In this document: positions 15,716 to 24,626 of the stretch, in pieces
Numbering within the stretch: the first letter of the stretch is position 1
Layout of the letters: every line of letters starts with the position of its first letter
From: Halorientalis persicus
Lineage (GTDB): Archaea > Halobacteriota > Halobacteria > Halobacteriales > Haloarculaceae
Direction: 5' to 3'
DNA: 64,000 bases
Assembly: GCF_900110215.1 (NCBI RefSeq)
Contig: NZ_FOCX01000017.1
Span: 19,846-83,845 of the forward strand
The notes under the pieces: model-generated
The model's database searches: none
Told to the model about the DNA's origin: nothing
Seen by the model: only the letters and a program-made list of their open reading frames with translations
Position numbers and translations under genes: made by a program

Positions 15716-17341
15716 ATGAGTACCGACAGCACTGGCCCCGCGCCCGATGCCGATGACATCGTCGCGGTGCCGCCACCGTCGCACTTTGCCGAGCGGGCCG
15801 ACACCGGCGACGAAACGTGGCTCGAGGATGCTATCACCGCATATCTGGACCTGACGCTCGGGCCCAAGCAGCGCGAGATCTGCCGCTCGGTCGTCACCAA
15901 CGAACGGACGGCCGTGATCGGGGCGAACGGGACGGGGAAGACCTACATCACGGCAGCGATCGTGCTGGCGTGGCAGAACGTCCGCTACCCGGCCATCTCC
16001 TTTGGGACGTCGGGAACGGGCAAGAAGCTGTACCGGACGCTGTGCCGGCCGATCGACAAGCTCCAGAATGCCGCGAACGGCGGCGCAGGACTCCCCGGCG
16101 AGTTCAAGAAACAGCCGCCGCGCATCGACTACGACGACCCCGAACACTACTTCGAGGCGGCGACGCCGTCCGATGCCGGCGAACTGGAGGGGGCCCACGA
16201 GGGGTACACGCTGTCGATCATCGAAGAGGCCGACAAGGACGACGTGACGGCCGAGACGATCGACGCGATGCGGTCGCTCGTCACCGACTACGACAAGGGC
16301 CGGATGCTCGCTGTCGGCAACCCGCCAACGGACGAAACGAACGCCTTCGCCGACATCGTCGCCGACGACTCGCCGTGGCACACGGTGCGTGTGTCGTCGT
16401 TCGACAGCCACAACGTCCTCGTCGAGACAGGACAGCGCGAGGGCGAGCGGATCGACGGCATGGCGACCGTCTCCGCGCTCAAGGCCGACTGGCGGGACTA
16501 TCACGATATCCCGTGGCCGGGCGTCGCCCAGGCCCAGCAGTGGACCGATCCGGACCACCCTGACTTCCGTGAGGATCTTCACGAGGACTGGTACCGCCGG
16601 CGGGGTGGCATCATGCCACCGGACTCGGCAACGATCGCCCGCCCCTACGACGCGGCGACGGCGAAGGCGGCCTACGCCAAGCCGCGGACGGTCTCGACGC
16701 TCGGCGCGGCGGTCCCCAACAACCCACCCGTCGGGACCGGCATCGACGTCGCCGGCCCCGGCTCGGACCGGACGGTCGCGATCACGTGGTACCAGAACGG
16801 CGACGTCGAAGTCCAGTACACGGCCCAGGACGCCGACTACCCGGCCCAGGAGGAGGCACTGCTGGCCGAGGACCGCCTGGGCGGCATCCGCAACCACCCG
16901 GTCGCTGTGGACGCCTCCGGCGAGGGCTCGGGCCTGGCGGGATATCTGGACGACCGGCTGCCCGACGTCTACCGCTTCGGGAGTGACAAGAAGCCGCTCA
17001 CCGACGGCGAGGCCGACGACAACCCGTACGGCCTGGTCAACTACGCGACCCAGCGAGCCGAAGCCCTGGCCGCACTGGGGGCCGCACTCCCGGACGCTCG
17101 CTACGTCGACGGCGACCTCCGTGAAGAGCTGGTCGCCGGCGGGCGGACCATCCGATACGGCACCAAGACGCTGGACTCCCGCGGCGAACACGGCGCGGAG
17201 GTCGTCACGGTCAACGCGAAGGACGCGATCGCCGACCGGATCGACCGCTCGCCGGACTTCCTCGACGCTTGCTCAATGGCTATCTGGGCGCGTGACTGCA
17301 CGCCAGAGGGCATCTCACCCGAGAACGCGGTCGTCTTCTGA
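15716..17341 (+). CDS. Terminase large subunit
   Basis: 541 residues. ATPase: Walker A GANGTGKT (69-76), Walker B LSIIEEAD (166-173), and a coupling segment AVGNPP (199-204). RNase H-like nuclease: GIDVAGPGSDRT (D344), AVDASGEGSG (D399) and PDFLDACSMA (D514/D517) supply the acidic metal site. It cuts and pumps DNA through the portal encoded 0.6 kb downstream. Confidence 0.95.
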   Translation: MSTDSTGPAPDADDIVAVPPPSHFAERADTGDETWLEDAITAYLDLTLGPKQREICRSVVTNERTAVIGANGTGKTYITAAIVLAWQNVRYPAISFGTSGTGKKLYRTLCRPIDKLQNAANGGAGLPGEFKKQPPRIDYDDPEHYFEAATPSDAGELEGAHEGYTLSIIEEADKDDVTAETIDAMRSLVTDYDKGRMLAVGNPPTDETNAFADIVADDSPWHTVRVSSFDSHNVLVETGQREGERIDGMATVSALKADWRDYHDIPWPGVAQAQQWTDPDHPDFREDLHEDWYRRRGGIMPPDSATIARPYDAATAKAAYAKPRTVSTLGAAVPNNPPVGTGIDVAGPGSDRTVAITWYQNGDVEVQYTAQDADYPAQEEALLAEDRLGGIRNHPVAVDASGEGSGLAGYLDDRLPDVYRFGSDKKPLTDGEADDNPYGLVNYATQRAEALAALGAALPDARYVDGDLREELVAGGRTIRYGTKTLDSRGEHGAEVVTVNAKDAIADRIDRSPDFLDACSMAIWARDCTPEGISPENAVVF

Positions 17342-17348
17342 CCCACCC

Positions 17349-17777
17349 ATGACAACACTCCGCTGTCCCGAGTGCGGCACTCCGCACACTGACCCGCCGA
17401 ATCCAGCACAGCTACCCAGAGACACGACGGTCTACGTCACCTGCGAGTGGTGCGACAACCGCTACGGCGCGACCGTCTACACCGGGCCCGACGACCCGTC
17501 CGACGAGATCCCACCGGGGATGCTGGCCATGGCCCAGCTCGTCGGCGGCGGGACGGCCCTGGTCTGTGGCAACCTGCGCGGCAACACGGCGATCACATCC
17601 CAGCGACAGGCTCAGGCCGCCGGCCGCATGACGGGCGGTGGCGTCGACGTCACCGTCACCGGCAACGCAGTGCAGCCGCCTGCGAACGCCGTTACGATCA
17701 ACGCAGACGCCCAAACCTCTAGCCAGATCCGAGACGCGGTCCGGCGACAGCGGGACCAACGCGGCCAGCGCCGATGA
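17349..17777 (+). CDS. Zinc-ribbon protein downstream of TerL
   Basis: 142 residues starting MTTLRCPECGTPH; CPEC...CEWC forms a zinc ribbon, then an asparagine/threonine-rich beta tail (GVDVTVTGNAVQPPANAVTINAD). Unknown; may be a minor virion or packaging protein. Confidence 0.7.
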   Translation: MTTLRCPECGTPHTDPPNPAQLPRDTTVYVTCEWCDNRYGATVYTGPDDPSDEIPPGMLAMAQLVGGGTALVCGNLRGNTAITSQRQAQAAGRMTGGGVDVTVTGNAVQPPANAVTINADAQTSSQIRDAVRRQRDQRGQRR

Positions 17778-17793
17778 ACGCGGTGGTATTCTA

Positions 17794-17979
17794 ATGATAG
17801 TGACAATCATGTGGACGGCGGCGGCGGCAGAGGCACACGGCCGCGAGACCGACTATCGCGGTGTCACGGCCGTCGGACAGCACCCGGACGAACTCAAACT
17901 GCACACGGACGACGACTCGCCACCGGTCGTGATCGATCGCGACTACGTCGTCGCGTACAATCGGTACGCGGAGGAGTAA
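17794..17979 (+). CDS. Hypothetical small protein
   Basis: 61 residues from ATG 17794 (ATG at 17809 possible). VTAVGQHPDELKLHTDDDSPPVVIDRDYVVAYNR looks like a small beta barrel. Immediately before the portal gene. Confidence 0.55.
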   Translation: MIVTIMWTAAAAEAHGRETDYRGVTAVGQHPDELKLHTDDDSPPVVIDRDYVVAYNRYAEE

Positions 17980-17982
17980 CGG

Positions 17983-20706
17983 ATGAAAGACGCCTCGACC
18001 GACAAGCCAGTTCTGGCGACCGACGCTGCACTCGCCGCCGACAGCAGCGACGGCAACGCCCAGGATGGCGAGGCGAGTCCGCAGGCCCGGGACAAGCGCC
18101 CGATCGTCATCGGCCGGCGCGAACACACGGCCGAGCCGGACAAATCGAACATCGAGCAGTGGCGGGAGGCCTACAAGAACAACCCGCTGATTCGTGTCCC
18201 GGTCCAGAACTTCGCCGCGGACGTCCTCGAGCCCGGGCTCTCGGTCACGCTGGAGTTGGGCGACGATGCGGACGAGGAGGCTGTCCCGTCGGTGCCGGAT
18301 GACCACTACGCCGAGCAGTACCGGGGGCTTGACCTGGACACGGCGCTGGAGCAGTGGCTCGCCAACAGCTACATCGACGGCTGGGACTTCGACGCCTCTG
18401 CCACGGACCTGCTGGAGGCGATCGTCAAGGACCGCCGCGGCCGGCGTGGCACGGGCCTCGTCGAACACTCCTGGGACGACCCGACCAAGCGCGAGCGCCT
18501 CCTCGCACTGCGCCCGATCAAGACTGAAACGGTCACGGCCTACATCCGGGAGGGGAAGGCAATCGCCCTTCGGCCAGATGACAACGCCAACGAGTTCGAA
18601 TCGGTGGCCGTCGACGACCTCGGTGACGACTCGCGCGAAACCGCGCCCAAGACGCCGGCGGGGAAGACCGCGACCATCGCCCAGTTCGACGACGTTTTCG
18701 GCGCGAGCGAGCGTGACGAGATCCCGTTCGCGCTGGACGACATCACGGTCTCGCCCTACGACGCCGACACGGGCGCGCTGTTTGGCCGCCCGGACACGGC
18801 GACCGTCGCCGAGCGGGCGGATGCCGTCAAGGAGAAACTCGCCCATATCGACCAGGCGATCCTGAACACGGCCTTTGCGAACATCATCGCCAAGGTGGAC
18901 ACGGACGATCGGGAGCTCGCAACAAAGATCCGCGACGACCTGAGCGTCAACTCGCCGGACACGGTCTCGGGGACGAACGTCCCGGTCGAGATCACGGAAC
19001 TGGACGGGTCAGTCCCCGACGCCGTCGACACGATCCAGCAGGAGATCGAGTTCGTCCTGGCGGCGATGCCGACGCCGCTGTACCGGGTCGGGTTCGCCGG
19101 CGACATCAACCGCGACGTGACCGACGTCCAGCAGGAGGACTACCGCGACGAGGTCAAGCGGGAGCGCCGGCGGCTCGAAGCCGACTTCCAGGGCGCACTC
19201 GAGCAGAAGGCCCGCGAGTTCCTCCACGGCAGTGCGCAGGCCGACGCGGAGCTGGACGTGACGCCACGGCTCCGGATCCGGCCCGAGGAGGCAGCGTCGC
19301 CGCTCCGCGACGAGGAGTTCGACCCCGAGGCGTTCGCGACGCTGATGAACGGCCTCGCGACGGCCGCAGGTCCGAAGGGTGGCGCGGACACGATCGTCCC
19401 GCAGGACGAGATCGTCGACACGTTCCTGGATATGGATCCCGACGACGTCCTCGGCGGCGACGGCGCAGACGAGGCCGAACTGGACGAGTCCGACCCACGC
19501 GTCCAGCAGGCGTTCGCAGAGTTCACGGATGTGGATGCGGCGCTCGCAACTGGCGCGGATCGCCATGCCTACGGCCCGGCGATGAACACTGACGATGCGT
19601 TCTATCGCCTGGATCCCGACGAAGCGTACTGTGCGGTTGAGGGCGACGTGTTCGGCCAGTTCGATGACGTAGATACCGACGACAACGACCGCCGGCTCTG
19701 CCCATATTGCGGCGACCAACTCCAAGATACCGACGCGGCGCTGGCTGACGGGCAGTCGGGCGTGACCTTCACCAACGTCGGCGGCGACCCCTTCCACGAT
19801 CAGGCCACGCTCGAGGCGTTCCTCGACGAGCTGGCCGACGTCGCCGAGGGCCCGGTCCGGATCGGCGATACGGAGTGGCCGGCCGAGGACTACAGCATCC
19901 ACGACCACCCCGTCACTGCGGTGGGCCTCTCCGAAGCGGCGGCCGAATCCATCTGGGCCGACTACAGTGACGAGGCCCGGGCGCTGTGTGGGCCCAAGCC
20001 GCGGGCCGCCCTATCAGCCGACGACTGGACTCCCGAACTGCATCCGCGCGATGAGGAGGGGAAATTCACAGAGGCGGGCGGGGCCGTTTCTGGACTGATT
20101 AAAGGAGCTTACGAAACATTCTCTGACGAAAGCGACAGACAGACAGTCAGCAACCTAACCCAGGCTTGGGCCGGGTGGCCAACAGATAGTGACACAGCAC
20201 CACTCTGGAAAGCGGCGGAACAGGCAACCGGGAACCGAAATGACCCGACCGACATCACCGACACGCCGATGCTCCAGAACCAAGCGAGCCCGGAAACCGT
20301 CCAAACTGCAGCCGACTATCAGGACCATGTCTCTGATGTCCTTGGCGAGGTGGCGGAGGGCGACACGATTACCGCCCATAGATTTCTTCATGGTGAGGCG
20401 GCGGAGCGGCTGCGGAATGGCGAATCACTCCCGCCGCGAACATTAGCGAGTTGGACGACTGATGAGAACACTATCGGACAGGTGATCGACGAGGCAGGGT
20501 TCGACGCCGAGGGCAATCCCATCGAAGCCGAAGACGCCGTCGTCGTCACAATGGAGGTCCCAATAGAAAACGTGATGGATCACCACGCAATCAACCCTGA
20601 GCTAAACAATGCTGGGCAAAACGAGGCAATTATCGGGCTTCCCGAATCGGACGATCTTGCCGACGGGACCGTTCGTGAAGCTACGGAGGTGACTGGCGGT
20701 GATTAG
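17983..20706 (+). CDS. Portal protein with C-terminal ADP-ribosyltransferase-like domain
   Basis: 907 residues, about twice a normal portal. Residues ~1-470 carry the portal features (NNPLIRVPVQNFAADVL, EFVLAAMPTPLYRVGF, a long stem helix and crown). A middle region has a CPYCG zinc knuckle. After HPRDEEGKF (~685) a separate ~215-residue domain has TITAHRFLHG (R800), LASWTT (S823, T825) and GQNEAIIGL (Q879-x-E881), matching the R-S/T-Q/E-x-E order of mono-ADP-ribosyltransferases. GC content drops from about 20080 onwards, so the domain looks acquired. If real, it would be injected or exposed with the virion and modify host proteins. Confidence 0.85.
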   Translation: MKDASTDKPVLATDAALAADSSDGNAQDGEASPQARDKRPIVIGRREHTAEPDKSNIEQWREAYKNNPLIRVPVQNFAADVLEPGLSVTLELGDDADEEAVPSVPDDHYAEQYRGLDLDTALEQWLANSYIDGWDFDASATDLLEAIVKDRRGRRGTGLVEHSWDDPTKRERLLALRPIKTETVTAYIREGKAIALRPDDNANEFESVAVDDLGDDSRETAPKTPAGKTATIAQFDDVFGASERDEIPFALDDITVSPYDADTGALFGRPDTATVAERADAVKEKLAHIDQAILNTAFANIIAKVDTDDRELATKIRDDLSVNSPDTVSGTNVPVEITELDGSVPDAVDTIQQEIEFVLAAMPTPLYRVGFAGDINRDVTDVQQEDYRDEVKRERRRLEADFQGALEQKAREFLHGSAQADAELDVTPRLRIRPEEAASPLRDEEFDPEAFATLMNGLATAAGPKGGADTIVPQDEIVDTFLDMDPDDVLGGDGADEAELDESDPRVQQAFAEFTDVDAALATGADRHAYGPAMNTDDAFYRLDPDEAYCAVEGDVFGQFDDVDTDDNDRRLCPYCGDQLQDTDAALADGQSGVTFTNVGGDPFHDQATLEAFLDELADVAEGPVRIGDTEWPAEDYSIHDHPVTAVGLSEAAAESIWADYSDEARALCGPKPRAALSADDWTPELHPRDEEGKFTEAGGAVSGLIKGAYETFSDESDRQTVSNLTQAWAGWPTDSDTAPLWKAAEQATGNRNDPTDITDTPMLQNQASPETVQTAADYQDHVSDVLGEVAEGDTITAHRFLHGEAAERLRNGESLPPRTLASWTTDENTIGQVIDEAGFDAEGNPIEAEDAVVVTMEVPIENVMDHHAINPELNNAGQNEAIIGLPESDDLADGTVREATEVTGGD

Positions 20707-21023
20707 TCGCCGTCGATCGACGCGAGGCGCTTCGACTTCTCAGTCTTCTCACCAACCCGCTGTGAGACGGTGTCGACCGTGGATTTCTCCAGTCCAAGGA
20801 ATTCTGCGATATCACCATGCTGCCACCCAACCAACTCCTTCAGTGCGTACACCTCCGATTCGCGCTTGCTTAGCGGCGTCTCGTCGGCAAGTTCCTCGGA
20901 ACGGCAGATGTTACACACCGGCTCATTCAACTCACTCAAAAGACCGACTACGATACCGTGATCAAGCTCGTCGGTCGATGTGCACCGGGCGCATTCTGTC
21001 TGACCATTCATGTATTCCACCAC
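20703..21023 (-). CDS. Zinc-finger/HTH regulator on the opposite strand
   Basis: 106 residues. N-terminal CARC...CNIC zinc site, then KRESEVYALKELVGWQHGDIAEFLGLEKSTVDTVSQRV, a LuxR/sigma-region-4-like HTH. Its stop overlaps the portal stop, so the two genes converge. It is low in GC like the ART region. It may have arrived together with the ART domain and be a regulator of it; this is inference. Confidence 0.75.
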   Translation of the reverse strand: MVEYMNGQTECARCTSTDELDHGIVVGLLSELNEPVCNICRSEELADETPLSKRESEVYALKELVGWQHGDIAEFLGLEKSTVDTVSQRVGEKTEKSKRLASIDGD

Positions 21024-21044
21024 ACTCTACAAATATGTGGAGCG

Positions 21045-21060
21045 TCGGTATAAATATGAG
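21045..21060 (-). promoter_or_regulatory. TATA box for the HTH gene
   Basis: TATAAATA on the plus strand at 21049-21056 reads TATTTATA on the minus strand, centred 29 bases before the ATG at 21023, as for leaderless haloarchaeal transcripts. Confidence 0.6.
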
Positions 21061-21068
21061 GGATAGAA

Positions 21069-21680
21069 ATGCCTGACAAGGACATCCCTAACATCCTGCT
21101 CGGCTATGACTTTGAGCCGCCAGTAGCCTCCGACGCCACAGAAGAGACTGGCGAAACCTCGGCTCAACTCGCGACGCGCTACGAACCCGGCGAAGACCTG
21201 GTCCAGACGCCGGACGGACTCGGGCTGGTGGTCGAGACGATCACCGAGACGCGCGAGATCGACGAGGGCGAGGACATCCCGGACCGCGTCGAAGCGAGTT
21301 CCGAGTCGCCGACCTACGTGGTCACACTCGCCGATGCTGACCCACCGCTGGGCTTCTACAAGGCGAGCGACCTCTCGGCGGCCGACGTCGACGCAGACGT
21401 GAACCCGCTCGACGAACTGGGTGGCGAAGAGGCCGAGATGGCCTGTGCCGAGGCGGAACTCGGCGACTGGTCGCCGCCCGAGTCGTGGGAAGAGGCGGAC
21501 TTGCCGGCCCGGGCGATCGGGCTGAAGGCCTTTGCATCCATGGGTGGCGATTTCGAGGGATGTGAGTCGGAGATGGACGGCAACGTGGCTACGCCGGACC
21601 AATTCTGCGGTGCGTTTCTCGACTGGATATTTTCTGGCTACGACTTTTGGAGGGGAGATAGCTTCTTACCCGGGGACTGA
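21069..21680 (+). CDS. Head-associated protein, possible displaced portal-partner domain
   Basis: 203 residues. YEPGEDLVQTPDGLGLVVETI resembles an SH3-like barrel; C-terminal half (MACAEAELGDWSPPESWEEAD..., MDGNVATPDQFCGAF) is conserved-looking with three cysteines. Ends ...SFLPGD, and the same last codons reappear after the HNH gene at 22661. GC-rich body but AT-richer 3' end, consistent with 3' replacement. Confidence 0.7.
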   Translation: MPDKDIPNILLGYDFEPPVASDATEETGETSAQLATRYEPGEDLVQTPDGLGLVVETITETREIDEGEDIPDRVEASSESPTYVVTLADADPPLGFYKASDLSAADVDADVNPLDELGGEEAEMACAEAELGDWSPPESWEEADLPARAIGLKAFASMGGDFEGCESEMDGNVATPDQFCGAFLDWIFSGYDFWRGDSFLPGD

Positions 21681-21714
21681 CAACCATTAAGGCTCCGCAA
21701 AACCATATTACGCC

Positions 21715-22653
21715 ATGGGCGACACATGTCCGGACTGTGGTGAAGAGTTCGAGCGGCTGAATCAACATCTCGCGTTGAGTGATTGCGAAGGTGAAGGTTC
21801 GAAAGTCACGCTCGAATGTGCTGAGTGTGGTACCGAATTTGAAGAGTACAGGTATCGGGTTGAGAGTGACCGAGATCGTGATGGCACGAAGTTCTGCAGC
21901 AAAGCCTGTCACAATGCGTCGATGCGGGCCGGAAACTCAGTCCCGTGCGACTGGTGCGGCGAACAGACGTACAAGTCGCCGTCCCAACTCGAAAACAATG
22001 ACCACCACTTCTGCTCGCAGGAATGTGAGAATAGATGGCGTGCCGATAGGATGTCCGGCGAAGGCGCGCCCTGGTGGGATGGCGGGAAAGAGGTGGTCGA
22101 ATGCGAATATTGCGGTTCCGAATACAAAGTCACGCCCGCACTCGTCAACGTCACACGGTTTTGTAGCCGCGAGTGTCAGGTTGACGCCATCCGACCTTCG
22201 GCTGAAGAAACGCCTGACCCGGAGTTTGAGACCAAGGTATGCGCCAACTGTGGGAAAGAAATCACGCGCCGGTCGCACCACTTTCGCGGCGAAGTCGCAG
22301 TTTGTAGCGAGGACTGTTTCAGTGACTGGATGTCCGAGAAACGCCGTGGTGAAAAGAATCCAGCGTGGAAAGGTGGGAAGACAGTCGTTGATAGGGTTCG
22401 AGCTGCTTTAGGCGAAACTTCTTGGGAGAAGATCGCGGCCGATCAACGAGAACACGCAAATCATGAATGTGAAATATGTGGCACGTCGCCCAACGGCCGA
22501 AAACTTGCGGTCCACCACATTATCCCAGTGGCTTCTGGTGGAACGAATGGCGATTGGAACCTCATGGCACTCTGTAGCGAGTGTCATCAGAGGGTTGAGA
22601 ACAAGACACGCAAGATTACCGCTCCTCACCTGTTCCAGCCAGTTGCTGAGTAA
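21715..22653 (+). CDS. HNH homing-type endonuclease with repeated zinc fingers
   Basis: 312 residues. At least four treble-clef-like C-x2-C...C-x3-C fingers (from residue 5, about 35, 79, 124 and 178) lead into an HNH nuclease: CEICGTSPNGRKLAVHHIIPVASGGTNGD...LCSEC near 254-297. Clearly lower GC than neighbours. A copy of the preceding gene's last codons lies directly after it, marking it as an insertion. Probably a free-standing homing endonuclease. Confidence 0.9.
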   Translation: MGDTCPDCGEEFERLNQHLALSDCEGEGSKVTLECAECGTEFEEYRYRVESDRDRDGTKFCSKACHNASMRAGNSVPCDWCGEQTYKSPSQLENNDHHFCSQECENRWRADRMSGEGAPWWDGGKEVVECEYCGSEYKVTPALVNVTRFCSRECQVDAIRPSAEETPDPEFETKVCANCGKEITRRSHHFRGEVAVCSEDCFSDWMSEKRRGEKNPAWKGGKTVVDRVRAALGETSWEKIAADQREHANHECEICGTSPNGRKLAVHHIIPVASGGTNGDWNLMALCSECHQRVENKTRKITAPHLFQPVAE

Positions 22654-22660
22654 CTCAATC

Positions 22661-22675
22661 CTGCCGGGGGACTGA
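22661..22675 (+). repeat. Displaced 3' end of the preceding gene
   Basis: CTGCCGGGGGACTGA encodes LPGD-stop, the same ending as the gene at 21069 (TTACCCGGGGACTGA at 21666-21680). The HNH gene lies exactly between the two copies. Confidence 0.6.
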
Positions 22676-22678
22676 CTC

Positions 22679-22882
22679 ATGACAGACAACAGCCCAAACT
22701 GCGAGTGCCCGGTCTGCCGTAGCCAGTCGTGGGAGTGGTTCGAGTACATCCAGCTGACGGGGTGGCGGTGTGGGACCTGCGAGACCACGATTGTCCGGGC
22801 CGACTCGCCGACAGACGACGTCCAGTGCGAGCAACCATCTGCAGAGGGCGAGTCGATCCCACGGAGCGTTCGGAAGGACTGA
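22679..22882 (+). CDS. Zinc ribbon protein
   Basis: 67 residues; CPVC...CGTC two-knuckle ribbon, then an acidic tail. Shares the pattern with 26677-26847. Unknown function. Confidence 0.65.
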   Translation: MTDNSPNCECPVCRSQSWEWFEYIQLTGWRCGTCETTIVRADSPTDDVQCEQPSAEGESIPRSVRKD

Positions 22883-22884
22883 TC

Positions 22885-23280
22885 ATGTTCGAGAGCATCC
22901 GGCGGCGACTTTCAGGCGTCTTCCGACCGCCAGAATCGACCGTGGCTGATACGTCCGCCGATGATCCCCGTGAGTGGTCGCCGGACGATGGCGCGGGCTA
23001 CATCCCGACCGAGGAGGGTGGCTCGGGCCGCGGCACCAGGCAGATCCACACCCTCGCTAAGCGCCATCTCCCCGGCGACGACTACACCATCCACCGCACG
23101 GAATTCAACGATGGCACGACCCGCACGATGGCACAGTACAACGACGGCTGGGCGGCGACGAACTACCGGACATACGAACTCTGGCAGGAACGCGGCGAAC
23201 TCTGGATCGAGTACTACGAGGGCGACGTCCGCCGCGACCGGCGGATCTTCCGCTTCGAGCTGACTGACCGCGTGATCTAA
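22885..23280 (+). CDS. Hypothetical protein in head operon
   Basis: 131 residues starting MFESIRRRLSGVF; basic amphipathic N-terminus, then a charged beta-rich body (YRTYELWQERGELWIEYYEGD). Starts two bases after the previous gene. Confidence 0.65.
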   Translation: MFESIRRRLSGVFRPPESTVADTSADDPREWSPDDGAGYIPTEEGGSGRGTRQIHTLAKRHLPGDDYTIHRTEFNDGTTRTMAQYNDGWAATNYRTYELWQERGELWIEYYEGDVRRDRRIFRFELTDRVI

Positions 23281-23283
23281 CCC

Positions 23284-24234
23284 ATGCCTGATCCAGCCAA
23301 GAACCTCCGCGAGGACTTCCTCCGCGAGATCCGCCGCCGGTTCCGCCGGCTTCGGGACCAGGTCCGCCGCTGGGCTGGCTACGAGGACGACATCTTCGGC
23401 CTCGGGCAGGACGCTCAGGCCGCTACCAGCGCGGCGGACCTGCCTGACGACGCGCCGCAGGTGTTCCGGTTCCAGACCGACCGCGCCAAGATCGCGGCGT
23501 TCCTGGCGTGGTGGCAGGACCGCCTCGACGCCGACCTCCTCGAACCCATGCCCCAACGTCGCGTCCGCAACGGCGAGCACTGGACGGGCGCGCTGCTCCG
23601 CGCGGCGTACGCCCAGGCGTGGCAACAGGCCCGATCACGACTCCGCACCGAGGGTGTCAGCGTCGGCTCCCTCCCAGGTGGCGAGGACGGTGACGTGATC
23701 GAGGGCCTGCTGGACATGCCCGCCCCCCGTCGGGCGCTCCAGGAACTCTACACCCGGACTTACGAGAATCTCCAGAGCGTCGGCGCGGACGCGGCCGAGC
23801 CCGTCCGCGACACGCTCGTTGAGGGCATGGACCAGGGCTGGAACCCACGGAAGACGGCCGACAAGCTGACCGAGGAGGTGCGGACACTCCAGCACACCCA
23901 GGCCGAAACGCTCGCCAGATCGGAAACTCAGCACGCGTATTCGGTGGCCACGCTCGACAGATACGAGCGGGCTGGCGTCGGCGTCGTCAGTCACGGCGAG
24001 TGGCTGGATACGAACGATGCTCGCGTCTGTACCTTCTGCCGCCGACTCTCCGGCGCCGAGCTGGCGCTGGCTGAGATGCGTGACGGGCTCGTGGAGTTCC
24101 GCGGGCAGGTCTTCAGATTACTCGCCCCCTCACACCCGAATTGCCGCTGCTCGATCGCGCCGAGCGTCGACAGTGATCCGCCGACGTCGCCGCTGTCGGA
24201 GCGGGTGCCGGGGACTGTGCTGGCAGGCGGGTAG
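23284..24234 (+). CDS. Mu gpF-like head morphogenesis protein
   Basis: 316 residues. Helical N-terminus, then the signature: ARSETQHAYS (211-220), WLDTNDARVCTFC (240-252) and HPNCRCS (284-290). These cysteines and histidine are typical of the Mu-F/SPP1 gp7 minor head proteins that sit near the portal and act in DNA ejection or head assembly. Confidence 0.9.
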   Translation: MPDPAKNLREDFLREIRRRFRRLRDQVRRWAGYEDDIFGLGQDAQAATSAADLPDDAPQVFRFQTDRAKIAAFLAWWQDRLDADLLEPMPQRRVRNGEHWTGALLRAAYAQAWQQARSRLRTEGVSVGSLPGGEDGDVIEGLLDMPAPRRALQELYTRTYENLQSVGADAAEPVRDTLVEGMDQGWNPRKTADKLTEEVRTLQHTQAETLARSETQHAYSVATLDRYERAGVGVVSHGEWLDTNDARVCTFCRRLSGAELALAEMRDGLVEFRGQVFRLLAPSHPNCRCSIAPSVDSDPPTSPLSERVPGTVLAGG

Positions 24235-24247
24235 CCCGACCACTGAC

Positions 24248-24309
24248 CCGATGACGCTGGCCCGGCCGAGCACCAGAGAGGGCACGGACCCCACTTCTGC
24301 AACCCATGA
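24248..24309 (+). repeat. Linker repeat, copy A
   Basis: CCGATGAC...CGAG...GGCACGGACCCCACTTCTG ending in the ATGA of the next gene. Related copies are at 26623-26680 and 27145-27204. About 70% identical by eye between A and B. Confidence 0.5.
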
Positions 24310-24620
24310 GTAACGACGCACCCACTCGCACGAAAGAGGCAACGCTCGCTGACGGCGAATCGATCACGGTTGATGCCAAGACCGACACTGCCGACCGCGT
24401 CGCGACACTCGTTGATGATGGCGACGGCAACGAACCGGCTACGTACGACCTCGTCCAGGAGGTGCGGAATAGCGAGGGCGACTGGATGCCGTTCGACTCG
24501 GTCTCGAGCACGACCGAGACGGCGTTCGTCGACGAGGCCGTCCCGCGACGGATGCGCGCAACGGTCACGAATGTGTCAGGCGGCGAGGCCACGTTTCGGG
24601 CGGCGATGAACGCCCGGTGA
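24306..24620 (+). CDS. Hypothetical beta-rich protein
   Basis: 104 residues, alternating strands ending with RRMRATVTNVSGGEATFRAAMNAR. Looks like a small virion beta-sandwich; precedes the beta-helix gene and may be its partner or anchor. Confidence 0.65.
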   Translation: MSNDAPTRTKEATLADGESITVDAKTDTADRVATLVDDGDGNEPATYDLVQEVRNSEGDWMPFDSVSSTTETAFVDEAVPRRMRATVTNVSGGEATFRAAMNAR

Positions 24621-24626
24621 TCTGCC

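Noticed and set aside
15662..17191. 509-codon minus-strand ORF opposite TerL
   Set aside because: Shadow caused by GC-rich third positions of the terminase gene, whose motifs are clear.
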